Shown piece after piece: positions 27,749 to 38,014 of a stretch of 64,000 bases of DNA. Numbering within the stretch: the first letter of the stretch is position 1; every line of letters begins with the position of its first letter. A program made the translations under genes and the position numbers. The notes beneath the pieces were generated by a model. The model was not told the origin of the DNA. It was given only the letters and a program-made list of their open reading frames with translations, and did no database searches. The stretch is from Cohnella kolymensis. Its GTDB lineage: Bacteria; Bacillota; Bacilli; Paenibacillales; Paenibacillaceae. The stretch covers positions 124,001-188,000 of the forward strand of contig NZ_JXAL01000003.1 in assembly GCF_000829465.1 (NCBI RefSeq). The letters are read 5' to 3'.

Positions 27749-28623
27749 TTAATCGATACCCGGCAGGTGAAACAGACCGCAGTTAAGTACCGTCAGCGTA
27801 ACCCTCGGCCGGTACTGCCAGTCAATCTCGGCTGCTCGCTGCTCAAAGCGGGCGGTCAGCGCCGCTCTCTGCTCGGCATCCTCACACGCTTCGACCATCG
27901 GTTCATAATACAGCCGGATCCGTTCCAACTCGTCCTGTCTGCGTTCTTCCGCTTCGACGGCCCAGGAAAAGTCGGTATTCTTGAGTCTTCGCTCCAACGT
28001 GTGTTCCAACTGTGTCATACCTTTACGCAGCGACAGTCCGTTCTTCAGCAGATGTATATTGGAAGGAAGCCGAGGCGTCAGCTTCAGTGACTTCATTTTC
28101 TCCAAAAAATGCTCATCGATCACCCCCGTGGCCAGAGAGATGCCCCAACCGTACAGCTCTTCGCGTTTGACATCGCACTCATAACCGACTTTGAAATTCA
28201 CCCCCAGCCATGCGGTATATGGGTAGGAACTCAGAGGACCCGTTTGTCCCTTGGGCGGTTCTTCGAATAAGGTGATGCAGCGGCCTCCCTGACGAACCAT
28301 ATTAAACAGGTGCTCCAACCGTCTGGACCCGTAATAGATATGTTCCTGCAGAATTCTGCGCCCGGAGTGAGCAGGTAGGACAGCTGAGTAGGCACCTTGC
28401 GCTCATCGGCGGGCGGGATGCCGAACGTCCAAGTGTACGTCATCGTTTCAGGCTCAATTCCTGCGCGATCGACGAACCCCCAATAATAGAGGCGGTTGGT
28501 CAGCGCGCGGTCCGCCACCGGAGACAGCTTGACCGTTACCTGATTCGGCGTTTTCTCGATGATCTGGCAATTCGTGGCTTCCAGGTAGGAAAGGAGGAAT
28601 TTCTGCACTTGTTTGGTGTTCAT
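27749..28623 (-). CDS. yqhG: YqhG family protein, frame broken near 28350
   Basis: The N-terminal part, from 28623, includes YLEATNCQIIEKTPNQVTVK and TMTYTWTFGIPP, then leaves frame after GAEF. The second frame continues LEHLFNMVRQGGRCITLFEE and runs to 27749. One missing C in GAATTCTGCAGG restores EFLQEHIYYGSRRLEHLFN and 291 residues. Its start overlaps the stop of the SNF2 helicase gene, and yqhG-yqhH adjacency is also found in Bacillus. Function unknown; the pairing suggests a role with the helicase. Confidence 0.78.
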
Positions 28624-30434
28624 AGCTTTTTCTCCCGCCGTACTTGTTCCCTGGTCTCGAGCATCTTTTCGCCGAGCCCGTCGATCCGTTTGCGCAGATC
28701 CTCGCCGTCCGCCGATTCCAGTACCATCTGGGCTAATCTGCGCTCCAACGACTCCTCTTTTTCCATCTTCTCAATAATCTCGTCCAGCTCGCCGATGACC
28801 AGCTCGAACATATTGATTTTTTCATGGAGCAGGTGTACGATATGTTCTTCGATTGTTCCGAGTGTACATAGGTTGAAGATTTGGACGTCTTCCGTCTGGC
28901 CCAAGCGATGAACGCGCCCGATTCTCTGCTCGACTCTCATCGGGTTCCAGGGCAGGTCGAAGTTAATGATATGGTGGCAGAATTGCAGATTAATGCCTTC
29001 ACCGCCGGCCTCGGTGGCAACCATCACCTGTGCTCTTCTGCGGAACAGGTCCATCATCCAGTCTTTTTTGCCCCGATTCATGCCGCCGCGGTAGGAAATC
29101 GCTTGTATGCCGTGTTCTTTCAAGAAACGCATCAGGTAGTCCTGGGTGGCGCGGTATTCGGTAAAAATGATCACTTTGTCGTTCAGGGTTTGGATGATCT
29201 CCATCGCTTTCTCGGCTTTGGTGTTGGCGGTAATGCTCTTGATCAGATCTACAAGCTCCCAGATCCGGGCGGCAAGAGGGGAACCCTTCTCAATTTTCTT
29301 GGAAAGATTGACCAGGGTGAGGAAGACCGCCTCCCGGCTCGAACATACCTCGCGCTGCAGGGTGACCAAAGCCAGCATGCTGGTTACATCGCTTTCCGCC
29401 CGTGCATGCGTTCGGATGTATTCCGTGACACCTCTGTACAATGCCATTTCCTCCGGCGATAAGAGCAGCGGGACATTGGTTACGAAACGTTTCGTGAAGG
29501 AGACGCCGCCGTCGCTGCGCCGATTGCGCACCATCACTTGGCCGATCGCGGCTTGCAGCTTCTCTTCATTCTTGGGAACCCGTTTATCGGCAACGAAATT
29601 GGCTGCGAAGTCACCCTCGCCTCCAAGCTGACCCGGCTTCAGCAGAGTGATGAGATTGTATAGCTCCCCCATGTCGTTCTGCACCGGAGTAGCGGTCAAG
29701 AGCAGGCAATATTTTTTGCGCAGCTGGTTGATGAATTGATAGTTCGCCGTTCTTTTATTCTTGAGCTTGTGAGCTTCATCGACAATCAGCATGTCATATT
29801 CGTTATCCAAAAGGATGGCCCGGTGAGGGTCGCGTTTGGCGGTGTCCATGGAAGCCACCACGACATCGTTCTGCCAGCTGTATTCTTTTTTCTGCGCGGT
29901 GGCCGGAATGTCGAATTTGAAGTTGAGTTCACGCACCCATTGCAGCACCAATGAAGAGGGCACAAGGATAACAACCTTTTTGACGAGACCGCGGATCATG
30001 TACTCTTTTAAGATCAATCCCGCTTCGATCGTCTTGCCGAGGCCTACTTCATCCGCCAGAATGGCCCGTCCTCTCATGTCATGCAGCACACGGCGGGCGG
30101 TCTCGATCTGATGGGGCATAGGTTCGAATTGGGGTAAAAGGGTCAGACACTGCAGGTCGTGAAAATCATGCACAAGCGAGACTTCTTCGGCTTCCAAAGC
30201 CAATTGATATAATGACCAGTCGTCCCACGGACCGTTGCGGTCCACACGGCACTCCAGATCATCGAAAGCGTTACGGTCGATATGCAGATCCACCAGCGGA
30301 TGCAGTTTGCGCGGCGCTTCCCCGGCTGCGGGCGCTCTAGCATTGCCAGGCGTCGGTTGGGAAGAGGGTCCAGCGGTGCCGGACAGGTCCCCGGCGGGTG
30401 AAGAGAACGCAATACGCAATAGATGTTCCTCCAT
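28620..30434 (-). CDS. yqhH: SNF2-family DEAD/DEAH helicase YqhH
   Basis: 604 residues. The Walker A region is ILADEVGLGKTIEAGLILKE, Walker B is LIVDEAHKLKNKRTANY, motif III is LLLTATPVQND and motif VI is RVEQRIGRVHRLGQ, all within a SWI/SNF helicase core. An N-terminal segment of about 95 residues precedes it. The likely role is ATP-dependent DNA or nucleoprotein translocation. The stop overlaps the yqhG start by four bases, so the two are translationally coupled. Confidence 0.88.
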   Translation of the reverse strand: MEEHLLRIAFSSPAGDLSGTAGPSSQPTPGNARAPAAGEAPRKLHPLVDLHIDRNAFDDLECRVDRNGPWDDWSLYQLALEAEEVSLVHDFHDLQCLTLLPQFEPMPHQIETARRVLHDMRGRAILADEVGLGKTIEAGLILKEYMIRGLVKKVVILVPSSLVLQWVRELNFKFDIPATAQKKEYSWQNDVVVASMDTAKRDPHRAILLDNEYDMLIVDEAHKLKNKRTANYQFINQLRKKYCLLLTATPVQNDMGELYNLITLLKPGQLGGEGDFAANFVADKRVPKNEEKLQAAIGQVMVRNRRSDGGVSFTKRFVTNVPLLLSPEEMALYRGVTEYIRTHARAESDVTSMLALVTLQREVCSSREAVFLTLVNLSKKIEKGSPLAARIWELVDLIKSITANTKAEKAMEIIQTLNDKVIIFTEYRATQDYLMRFLKEHGIQAISYRGGMNRGKKDWMMDLFRRRAQVMVATEAGGEGINLQFCHHIINFDLPWNPMRVEQRIGRVHRLGQTEDVQIFNLCTLGTIEEHIVHLLHEKINMFELVIGELDEIIEKMEKEESLERRLAQMVLESADGEDLRKRIDGLGEKMLETREQVRREKKL

Positions 30435-30595
30435 AGCCGTTGTAAAATGAGTCTTTCAGAGCAGACATAACCTAGTATGAGCAATCGTATCGCTTTCGAA
30501 ACAAAAGATGAAAAAGTGAGCAATCATTAGCAAATCGAAGGTTGTTCGCGCTAGTTCGTCATGATTCGCTAATATATGCTATTTGTCCTATGGCT

Positions 30596-30644
30596 GTACA
30601 ATATGTGGTATAGTATAATGGCAATCGTACACAATATGTTGTAC
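30596..30644 (+). promoter_or_regulatory. two NrdR boxes and a -10 before nrdJ
   Basis: GTACAATATGTGGTAT (30596) and ACACAATATGTTGTAC (30629) both resemble the NrdR consensus (ACACWATATATWGTGT). They lie 33 bases apart, about three helical turns, as NrdR pairs usually do. A TATAAT -10 at 30614 lies between them. Confidence 0.75.
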
Positions 30645-30731
30645 AATTTACATACATTTTAAAAATGCCTTACGCCCTTATAACAAAGGATTTTACAGCA
30701 TTTTACCTTGAAAGTTCGGGAGGATACCGGA

Positions 30732-33304
30732 GTGAAGACAATGGAGACGAAACAGCTGCAAGGGTTGAGTGAGAAGATTTTTCTGGACCGATATGCATGG
30801 AAGAACGCAGAGACCGATAACACCAAAGTGGGCGATGTCGTTCTCGTACTTACGAAGGATGATCCCAAATTTCCTGCCAAGGACGTTGGGGAAGTCGTCA
30901 AACGTGAGGGACGCAACGTAACCGTGAAGCTCCGCAACGGAGATCTGGTAGAATCCACCGTCGAGAAGCTGACGCTGACGATAGAGAAAACGCCTGAGGA
31001 AATGTGGACCCGTCTGGCGAATGCCATGTCCAAGGTTGAAACTTCCCCTGAGAAGCAGAAAGAATGGGCGGACAAGTTCCGATGGCTGCTTGACGATTGG
31101 AAGCTCGTTCCGGGCGGCCGGATCGCAGCGGGAGCGGGAGCAAGCGATGAGCTTACGCTGTTCAACTGCTACGTTATCCCGTCTCCTCATGACAGCCGCG
31201 GCGGCATTATGGAAACTCTCTCCGAGATGACCGAGATCATGTCGCGCGGAGGCGGCGTAGGCATTAACTTGTCTTCCCTGCGTCCTCGCCGTTCGGTAGT
31301 CAAAGGCGTTAACGGCTCCTCCAGCGGTGCAGTATCCTGGGGCGGATTGTTCAGCTACACGACCGGATTGATCGAGCAGGGCGGAAGCCGCCGCGGAGCA
31401 TTGATGCTCATGATCAACGACTGGCATCCGGATGTTGTGGATTTCATTACGGTCAAGCAGACTGCAGGCCAAGTAACGAACGCTAACTTGTCCGTGTGTG
31501 TCAGCAACGCCTTCATGAAGGCCGTTAAAGAAGATCTGGATTGGGATCTTGTATTCCCGGATACGAAGGACCCTGAATATAACGAACTGTGGGACGGCGA
31601 TCTGGATAAGTGGAAAAAGCTTGGCAAGAACGTCATCCACTATCGCACCGTTCGTGCACGCGATGTATGGACGACGATCATCGAGAGCGCATGGAAATCC
31701 GCTGAGCCCGGCGTTGTTTTCATGGAATACTACAATCAAATGTCCAACAGCTGGTACTTCAACCCGATCATCTGTACGAATCCGTGCGGTGAGCAAGGCC
31801 TTCCGGCTTGGGGCGTGTGTAACCTGTCGGCCGTCAACCTGTCCAAATTCTACGATGCGGACAATCACGACGTCGCTTGGGATGAATTGTCCCGTGTCGT
31901 GCGTTACTCCACACGTTTCCTGGATAACGTTATCGATACGACTCCATATCATTTCCCTGAAAACGAGCGCAACCAGAAGAACGAGCGCCGCGTAGGTCTC
32001 GGAACGATGGGTCTTGCCGAACTGATGATCCGTCTCGAAATCCGCTACGGCAGCCCGGAAAGCTTGGAGTTCCTCGATAAGCTGTATGGTTTCATGGCTC
32101 GTGAAGCTTACTTGGCGTCCACTGAGATCGCAGCTGAGAAAGGTTCTTTCCCGGCCTTCGATCTGGAGCCATTCATGCAAAGCGGCTTTATGAAAAATAT
32201 GGTCGACGTGTATCCTGAAGTGGGAGAGGCTGTCGCGAAGCGCGGTATGCGTAACGTTACCGTCATCACTCAGGCGCCAACGGGCTCCACGGGTACGATG
32301 GTCGGCACATCTACTGGAATTGAGCCGTACTTTGCATTTGAATTTTTCCGTCAAAGCCGTCTCGGCTTCGACAAGCAATATGTTCCGATCGCGCAAGAAT
32401 GGCAGGACGAGCATCCGGGCGAGGCGCTTCCGGAGTGGTTCGTAACCGCCATGGATCTCTCTGCGAAAGATCACATCCGTGCACAAGCTGCGATCCAGCG
32501 CTGGGTAGACAGCTCCATCTCGAAGACGGCAAACTGCCCGGCAGACTTCACCGTTGAAGAGACTGCAGAGCTGTATGAACTGGCGTTCGAGCTCGGCTGC
32601 AAAGGCGTCACGATCTACCGTGACGGCAGCCGCGACGTGCAAGTTCTCAGCACCGCCAAGGATGAGAAGAAGGAAGAAGCGAAAGCGGAGGCAGCTCCGG
32701 TCGCACCGGTTGCGGATGAGGCTGCGGTCAGCACGTTGAACTCTGTTCTTAACGCCGCTGTCACTCCTGGTCAGCAGCAAGTATTCGACAAACAATACAA
32801 GAGCCGCCCGAAAGTATTGCGCGGAGCGACTTACAAATATAACACACCGTTCGGCATGGCCTACATTACGGTCAACGATATCGACGGCACGCCGGGAGAA
32901 ATCTTCCTGAACGTAGGTAAAGCCGGCTCCGACGTATTCGCCATGGCGGAAGCCTGGGCCGCGTCTGCTCGCTGTTCCTTCGCTACGGCGATCACGGCGA
33001 CAAAGTCCAATTGTTGGTGAAGCACCTGAAAGGTATCGGCGGCTCCGGCGCAGTCGGCTTCGGCCCGAACCGTGTCGAATCCATCGCCGACGCAGTCGCT
33101 CAAGCGCTGGAAACCCACGCCGGCATCATCAGCCACGAGCATGCTGCAGCTTTTGAAACGCCAATTGCTGCAACCGGCTATGCTGAGAAAACAGTAACTC
33201 CTTACACTTCCAAGGACTTGTGTCCATCCTGCGGATCGGCTTCGCTGCTGAATGTAGAGGGATGCAAGACATGCGGGAACTGTGGTTATAGTAAGTGTAG
33301 TTAA
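30732..33304 (+). CDS. nrdJ: vitamin B12-dependent (class II) ribonucleotide reductase, frame broken near 32955
   Basis: I choose the GTG at 30732, with GGGAGGA upstream. Signatures: FNCYVIPSPHDSRGG, MSRGGGVGINLSSLRPR, NPCGEQGLPAWGVCNLSAVN (active-site Cys), GLGTMGLAELM and a C-terminal zinc finger CPSCG...CKTCGNCGYSKC. The frame breaks after VFAMAEA. One added base (C or G) in GAAGCCTGGG restores LGRVCSLFLRYGDHGDKVQL and 857 residues. The enzyme reduces ribonucleotides using adenosylcobalamin. A real break in such a gene would be surprising, so it is most likely a sequence error. Confidence 0.92.
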
Positions 33305-33320
33305 ATTGAGAGTGAACTGT

Positions 33321-33371
33321 GACCCGAAAGATATAGACACTTTAAAAAAGTGCCCGTCTTTCGGGTCTTTT
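33321..33371 (+). terminator. nested hairpin in the IS left end
   Basis: GACCCGAAAGA and TCTTTCGGGTC form the outer stem, an inner CACTTT/AAGTG hairpin sits inside, and TTTT follows. It may block readthrough from nrdJ into the transposase and may now serve as the nrdJ terminator. Confidence 0.6.
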
Positions 33372-33414
33372 GCGTTTATAATCATACTTATCTAAGAGGA
33401 TCGGGGTCACTGAC

Positions 33415-33846
33415 ATGTCACACAGAAAGCTATATACGGAATTCCAGATTAGACAACTCGAGTGTAATCCAAACGTTCAGCACGTTACAGACAAGAACAT
33501 TACTTTTGCCCCAGCATTTAAGGTGACTGCTGTTAAAGCTTACGAGGCTGGTAAAACGCCAATGGAGATTTTCAAGGACGCTGGGTTTAATTTAACTATG
33601 TTAGACCGTGAAAAGCCCAAGGGCAGCTTGACGCGCTGGAGAAACGCTTATGCTGCGCACGGAGAAGCTGGTCTTCTTGAGGAACGACGTGGGAAAGACA
33701 GCACTGGCCGGCCTTCTGGTAACAAGCTTTCAACTGAGGAAAAATTAAAGCGAGCGGAGGCTAAAATCAAACTTCTAGAAGCGGAGAATGACTTCCTAAA
33801 AAAGCTCGAGGCACTAGAGAGGCAGGCGAAACAGAACAAACGTTAA
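33415..33846 (+). CDS. IS3-family transposase OrfA
   Basis: 143 residues with the helix-turn-helix of IS3 OrfA (TAVKAYEAGKTPMEIFKDAG) and a leucine-zipper-like C-terminus (LKRAEAKIKLLEAENDFLKK). It forms the DNA-binding half of the fusion transposase. The slippery site CTA AAA AAG at 33798-33804 lets ribosomes shift -1 into OrfB. Confidence 0.85.
   Translation: MSHRKLYTEFQIRQLECNPNVQHVTDKNITFAPAFKVTAVKAYEAGKTPMEIFKDAGFNLTMLDREKPKGSLTRWRNAYAAHGEAGLLEERRGKDSTGRPSGNKLSTEEKLKRAEAKIKLLEAENDFLKKLEALERQAKQNKR
33798..33804 (+). promoter_or_regulatory. programmed -1 frameshift site
   Basis: AAAAAAG in the OrfA frame (A AAA AAG). After a -1 shift the new frame runs without stop through GETEQTLTPSERFALINQ into OrfB, as in IS150-type elements. 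Confidence 0.75.
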
Positions 33847-33935
33847 CACCTTCAGAGCGCTTCGCACTCATTAATCAAGTCATCCGACTACATGAGTTAA
33901 AGAATCGTACGCGCTTTCTGTGTAAACTTGCGGGC

Positions 33936-34748
33936 GTGAGTGTGAGCGGCTACTATCGGTGGCTGGGCAAACAAGAGGAACGTCAGCTAAGAGAGGCTGC
34001 TGACGAGAACGATCTGGCGCTTATAAAACAACATTTTGACCGTCTTACCGGCAAGGCAGGCGCACTGGTGATTAAAATGCGGCTTGAAAACATTGACGGT
34101 GTAGTGATGAACCACAAAAAGATACGTCGCTTGATGCGCAAGTACAGTCTTATTGCTAAGGTGAGACAAGCCAACCCATACCGCAAGATGGCTTTGGCCA
34201 CGCAGGAGCACCATACGTGTCCGAATCTTCTTCAGCGCGAGTTTGAGCAAGGGGAGCCGGAAAAGGTACTCCTCACCGATATTACCTACCTGAGTTATAA
34301 CAACGGCCAGTGGGGATACCTTTCGTGCGTCAAGGACGGATCGACAAAGCAGATCCTCGCGCACTACCTATCCACATCCCTGGAGGTATCACTGGTAGAA
34401 CGGACGCTAGATATACTGCTGGAGCGACTCGATGGCAATATTCATCCGGACGCCATCTTGCACTCTGATCAAGGGATGCACTATACACATCCTAAATTTC
34501 GTCATCGAGTTAAGGAAGCAGGCTTTCATCAATCGATGTCCCGAAAAGGCAACTGTTGGGACAACGCCTCCATGCAGAGTTTCTTCGGCCATATGAAGGA
34601 TGAGCTGCAATATAAGGACTGCACAACAATTGAACAGCTACGTGCCCGCGTGGATGAATACATCCATTACTACAACTCGGAACGATATCAATGGACATTA
34701 AAAAAGATGACTCCTGACGAGTTCAGGAGCCACCTTTTAACAGCGTAA
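33936..34748 (+). CDS. IS3-family transposase OrfB (rve integrase domain)
   Basis: Open from about 33805 in the -1 frame; the marked start is an internal GTG and the normal product is the OrfA-OrfB fusion. The DDE residues are visible in VLLTDITYLSYNNGQWGYL (first Asp), AILHSDQGMHYTHP (second Asp) and NASMQSFFGHMKDEL (Glu). The RKGNCWDNA motif is standard for IS3. The frame is intact, so the element may be active. Confidence 0.88.
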   Translation: MSVSGYYRWLGKQEERQLREAADENDLALIKQHFDRLTGKAGALVIKMRLENIDGVVMNHKKIRRLMRKYSLIAKVRQANPYRKMALATQEHHTCPNLLQREFEQGEPEKVLLTDITYLSYNNGQWGYLSCVKDGSTKQILAHYLSTSLEVSLVERTLDILLERLDGNIHPDAILHSDQGMHYTHPKFRHRVKEAGFHQSMSRKGNCWDNASMQSFFGHMKDELQYKDCTTIEQLRARVDEYIHYYNSERYQWTLKKMTPDEFRSHLLTA

Positions 34749-34792
34749 CTTGCGGTTTTTTTTAAACCGTACACTTAATGGGTCACAGTTCA

Positions 34793-35149
34793 GTTGTCTA
34801 TGTTGGAGGCTTTCCAGGATCGTATAAAAGGAGACTGCTGATGCAGATTTACACCGCAGCTACACATAAAGAACGTGACTTCACATCCTTCTTTTGGGGG
34901 GATATCGATCTTGGAGGTTTCAATATTTTTACCCATATTCGTGAGAGGGTAATACCCAATTTAAAAGTCTTCAATATGGACGAAAGTACTTTTCTTAAAT
35001 ATAGAAACTACGCCGAACCTATAGACAGCGCGTACAGACCTAAGCTATCTCGTATGGTTGGAGATCCACGTTATGAAGTTTTTCAGTCCGTCCTAGAGGT
35101 TATGCTTAAAGATGGATTGCGTTTAGAACAAGAAGCACAGCTGCTTTGA
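34793..35149 (+). pseudogene. C-terminal remnant of a Wadjet JetD-like protein (DUF2220), cut by the IS
   Basis: The frame begins directly at the right end of the IS with VVYVGGFPGSYKRRLLMQI. It continues FTSFFWGDIDLGGFNIFTHI, whose GDID carries the acidic Toprim-like metal site, and closes with LRLEQEA. This resembles the C-terminal domain of JetD/DUF2220, the nuclease subunit of Wadjet anti-plasmid systems. The N-terminal part and jetA, jetB and jetC are absent from the window, and nrdJ lies on the other side of the IS. An internal ATG at 34841 with AAAGGAG upstream could still express about 102 residues. Confidence 0.6.
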
Positions 35150-35241
35150 TTCATCATTTCCTCTTTATGTCTTATTGAACCCGTTCCTCCGACACACAAT
35201 AAAGGCTTAATTCCTAGAACGCGTCTTTCAATCAATACTAT

Positions 35242-35270
35242 AAAAGGCGACCCATGTAGGTCGCCTTTAT
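35242..35270. terminator. bidirectional terminator
   Basis: AAAGGCGACC and GGTCGCCTTT flank a six-base loop; on the minus strand TTTTATAG follows. It separates the jetD remnant from the convergent secreted hydrolase gene. The rest of 35150-35338 shows nothing further. Confidence 0.8.
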
Positions 35271-35338
35271 ACAAAACGAGCCCTGCGGGTCGCTGGGACA
35301 CCCGAGAGCTCAATAGGCAAGGTGGGTTAACTTGTAAT

Positions 35339-38014
35339 CTACTGATTTTGATTCTTCTTATCCGTTTTAGATTCAAAGATAGTCAGGATCTGAATTGCGT
35401 AATTCATGTCATACAACATTCTGTTTTTCACTTCCGTATGAAGCTCCGCATCCTTGGAAATTTCCCGGACCAGATTATTTAAGTGCACCAGAAGGGCTTG
35501 TGATTGACCGGCGTCAAACCGCTGCTCCTGTGCAAAGCTTAATACGTGATCCAATCTTTTCTCATACTTGGATCCGGCGCTGACACCGTGGTTAGGCACA
35601 TAAATCTCGTTAATTTTCCGCTTCATATCATTCAGCAAAATACGCAGAGATTCAGCGGGGTTCCGATCGGGCACGGCAGCCGTGTCGCGATACACACCGA
35701 GCTTCAGTTCCTTATCGTAACGGTTGGCGAAAAAGCCGATAAACTCGAACATCCCGCTCCCGCCTATGCCAATCCGAGCAGTTCCCTCGATTTGCCCTGC
35801 CAGAATTTTTTTGTCAATGCGCAGGTACGGTCCGAGACCGATTGCGACATAAGCTTTATCCTTGGAGAACGCAAGCGCATTGGCGGAATCCTTCACCACA
35901 GAATCTACATCAAACGTGTAGGACATTGGAAGCAGATGATCGATGTAATTTTTGCTGACCCAATCCTTTGCGTCCTGCAGCTTGAACTCCGGAGCGATAG
36001 CGAAGTCGCTCATTACGGCAGCCGAAATTTTAATGTCCGGGTTCAAAGCCTTCGCTTCATCCACGATGCGATAAACGAACGTATTGATTACTTGGACTCT
36101 GAAGTCTACCCACTCGTCCCACAGCGGGTCGCCGCGATTTAGCGTAATCGGATCCACGCCGTATTTTTCCTCGAACAATCTCCGGGTGTACGTGTCGTAT
36201 CCGAAATCGTTTGTGTAGTCGCCGGACTCCGGATAGCGTGTGTAATCCAGATGGAGACCTGCGAAGTCATATTTTTTGATCAGTTCTTGGTAAATACCGG
36301 CCACGAAATCACGGGCTTCAGGCAGAGCCGGATTCAGCCAATACCACTTGACGCCGTCGTGAGTTTCGTAATTCTCGCCTTTGCGGTTTCGGATGCCCCA
36401 TTCAGGTTTCTTAAGTGCCAGTTCTTCTCCGATGAAGAAATGCTCCACCCACGCGTGCACATCGATATTGTATTTTTCAGCTTCTTCCAAATAAGCCTGG
36501 AGCACGTCAAATCCGTTGTAGATCGGGTTTTGCCGGGTCAACGTATTTTCCGTCGGAAAAATGGTATATCCGTCCCACCAGGTTTCGAGATAGATCGTGT
36601 TCAGATTCGCGGCAGCAATTTGTGCGACATGCTCCCTGACTTGTTCAGCCGTCGTTTCCAGCGGTCTTACCCATATGCCGCGATGCTCCACTTTACGGCT
36701 TTCAAAATTCATGTAATAAGCTTCATTAACGATGGCGTCAATCTCTGCAGACGTGGAGGATAGCTTTGAATAATCACTTTCCTCCATCTGTGTTTTCAAC
36801 TGATCGAGTTTTGCCCGGGCATCTTTAATTTTCTGTGTAATCTGGGCGTAAGGCACATCCAGAAACTTGGCCTTGGAACTCTCCAATCCTTGTTCGACGG
36901 CCGCTATGTTCACTTCCGCCCGTTCAATATATGATTCGGGAGTAAACACGAGCAAGAGCTCCTTTTTCTCCGGCTTTACCATGACTGTAGCTCCGATGCG
37001 CGCATGCTTCTGAAGCCAATCCGCCTTTACACCATGCCCGGATAAAACCATTCCCCGGTCGGGAATAGCTGAGTTGTTGCCTGCGAGGCTAATCACCTTG
37101 CCATTATGGTCCACAGTAATTTCGTATCCCCATGGATTCGTCCCGGTACTGGAGCCGTACTCTGAGTCATATACGATCAACTGATCGCCGCCTCTGAATC
37201 CCGGATACGGCTGATTGTTAGCGTCATCCCAGCCGGCAGGATTGTCTTCTTTGACTTTGGGATTGAAGGCGTCGTAGGCGGTCTTGACAGCTTCATACAA
37301 AGGAACTTCATTGGCGCTCAGCTGTACAGGGGTGCCCGCCGCCACTTTGCCGTTCAAGAGACTGTAATAATTGCTGTCGATATGCACGGATAATACGTAA
37401 CCGTCCGAAGGGATTGGGGAGTTGCCTTGAAGTGAAACGGCACGTGTAACCTTATCGTTCACAACGGTGATTTCCATGCCCCAAACATTCGTGTTGGTGG
37501 ATGAACCAAAAGACGGTTGGTACATAACCACACTTGCCGTACTACGGAAACCGTTCACGCTGTCGATCGGCAAGACGACATCGCCGATTAGCGCATATTG
37601 ACTCGGCATGACAGGAAGCGTCATTCCGGACAGCTCAACGGATTGTCCCACGGCTACGCTGGACAACGCTTCTGTGGCCGAACCTGAGGCGGACAATATA
37701 TATCCATTTTTCGGAATATAACTGCCATGTTGTCCCCGGGTGTTGACCGCGATCACGGTTCCATCGGAAATAATGTACTCCGTCGTTTCTGCGCCGAAGG
37801 TCGGTGAGAATGAGCCGTAAGAGGCAGTGTACATGGCAAATCCGTCAGATGCGCGAGCTTCATTGATGCGTTCTACTGTCACTTCGGTGCCGTTCTGAAA
37901 GACGAGCTTAACCGGCGTTGAAGGTGCGGTGGACGTATTTGCTGATGAAAGCGTTGCCACATTGAATGATAATAAAAGACACAATACAAAAGTAACCAAC
38001 CTTTTTTTGCTCAA
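35339..38014 (-). CDS. large secreted GH10-like (GHL10/DUF187) glycoside hydrolase
   Basis: 891 residues. The signal peptide MSKKRLVTFVLCLLLSFNVA cleaves near SSA. Residues about 57-330 hold three similar 55-60 residue units, each with a YGS.....G.EITV...V...S..IP..GYVLS pattern (near 60-112, 163-210 and 279-327). A helical linker follows. The catalytic-like domain starts near residue 440: VEHRGIWVRPLETTAEQVRE, IYLETWWDGYTIFP, GLHLDYTRYPESGDY and YIDHLLPMSYTF. Such proteins act on cell-surface polysaccharides outside the cell. The exact substrate is not known. A terminator lies just beyond its stop. Confidence 0.82.
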   Translation of the reverse strand: MSKKRLVTFVLCLLLSFNVATLSSANTSTAPSTPVKLVFQNGTEVTVERINEARASDGFAMYTASYGSFSPTFGAETTEYIISDGTVIAVNTRGQHGSYIPKNGYILSASGSATEALSSVAVGQSVELSGMTLPVMPSQYALIGDVVLPIDSVNGFRSTASVVMYQPSFGSSTNTNVWGMEITVVNDKVTRAVSLQGNSPIPSDGYVLSVHIDSNYYSLLNGKVAAGTPVQLSANEVPLYEAVKTAYDAFNPKVKEDNPAGWDDANNQPYPGFRGGDQLIVYDSEYGSSTGTNPWGYEITVDHNGKVISLAGNNSAIPDRGMVLSGHGVKADWLQKHARIGATVMVKPEKKELLLVFTPESYIERAEVNIAAVEQGLESSKAKFLDVPYAQITQKIKDARAKLDQLKTQMEESDYSKLSSTSAEIDAIVNEAYYMNFESRKVEHRGIWVRPLETTAEQVREHVAQIAAANLNTIYLETWWDGYTIFPTENTLTRQNPIYNGFDVLQAYLEEAEKYNIDVHAWVEHFFIGEELALKKPEWGIRNRKGENYETHDGVKWYWLNPALPEARDFVAGIYQELIKKYDFAGLHLDYTRYPESGDYTNDFGYDTYTRRLFEEKYGVDPITLNRGDPLWDEWVDFRVQVINTFVYRIVDEAKALNPDIKISAAVMSDFAIAPEFKLQDAKDWVSKNYIDHLLPMSYTFDVDSVVKDSANALAFSKDKAYVAIGLGPYLRIDKKILAGQIEGTARIGIGGSGMFEFIGFFANRYDKELKLGVYRDTAAVPDRNPAESLRILLNDMKRKINEIYVPNHGVSAGSKYEKRLDHVLSFAQEQRFDAGQSQALLVHLNNLVREISKDAELHTEVKNRMLYDMNYAIQILTIFESKTDKKNQNQ

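Larger units (their letters stand above)
33313..34792 (+). mobile_element. IS3-family insertion sequence (IS150-like), 1480 bp
   Basis: Terminal inverted repeats TGAACTGTGACCC (left, 33313) and GGGTCACAGTTCA (right, ending 34792). Two overlapping transposase frames are joined by an A6G slippery site. It is inserted 8 bases after the nrdJ stop. No direct target repeat is visible: the left flank ends GAG and the right begins GTT. That suggests a deletion or recombination event on one side, which fits the truncated gene to the right. Confidence 0.85.

Noticed and set aside
30531-30560. LexA-like box upstream of yqhH
   Set aside because: CGAAG-GTT-GTTCG has the wrong spacing for the Bacilli LexA consensus CGAAC-N4-GTTCG.
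30693-32795. 700-codon open frame opposite nrdJ
   Set aside because: Shadow of the nrdJ codon pattern; no RBS, no family likeness, while the forward frame is a clear reductase.
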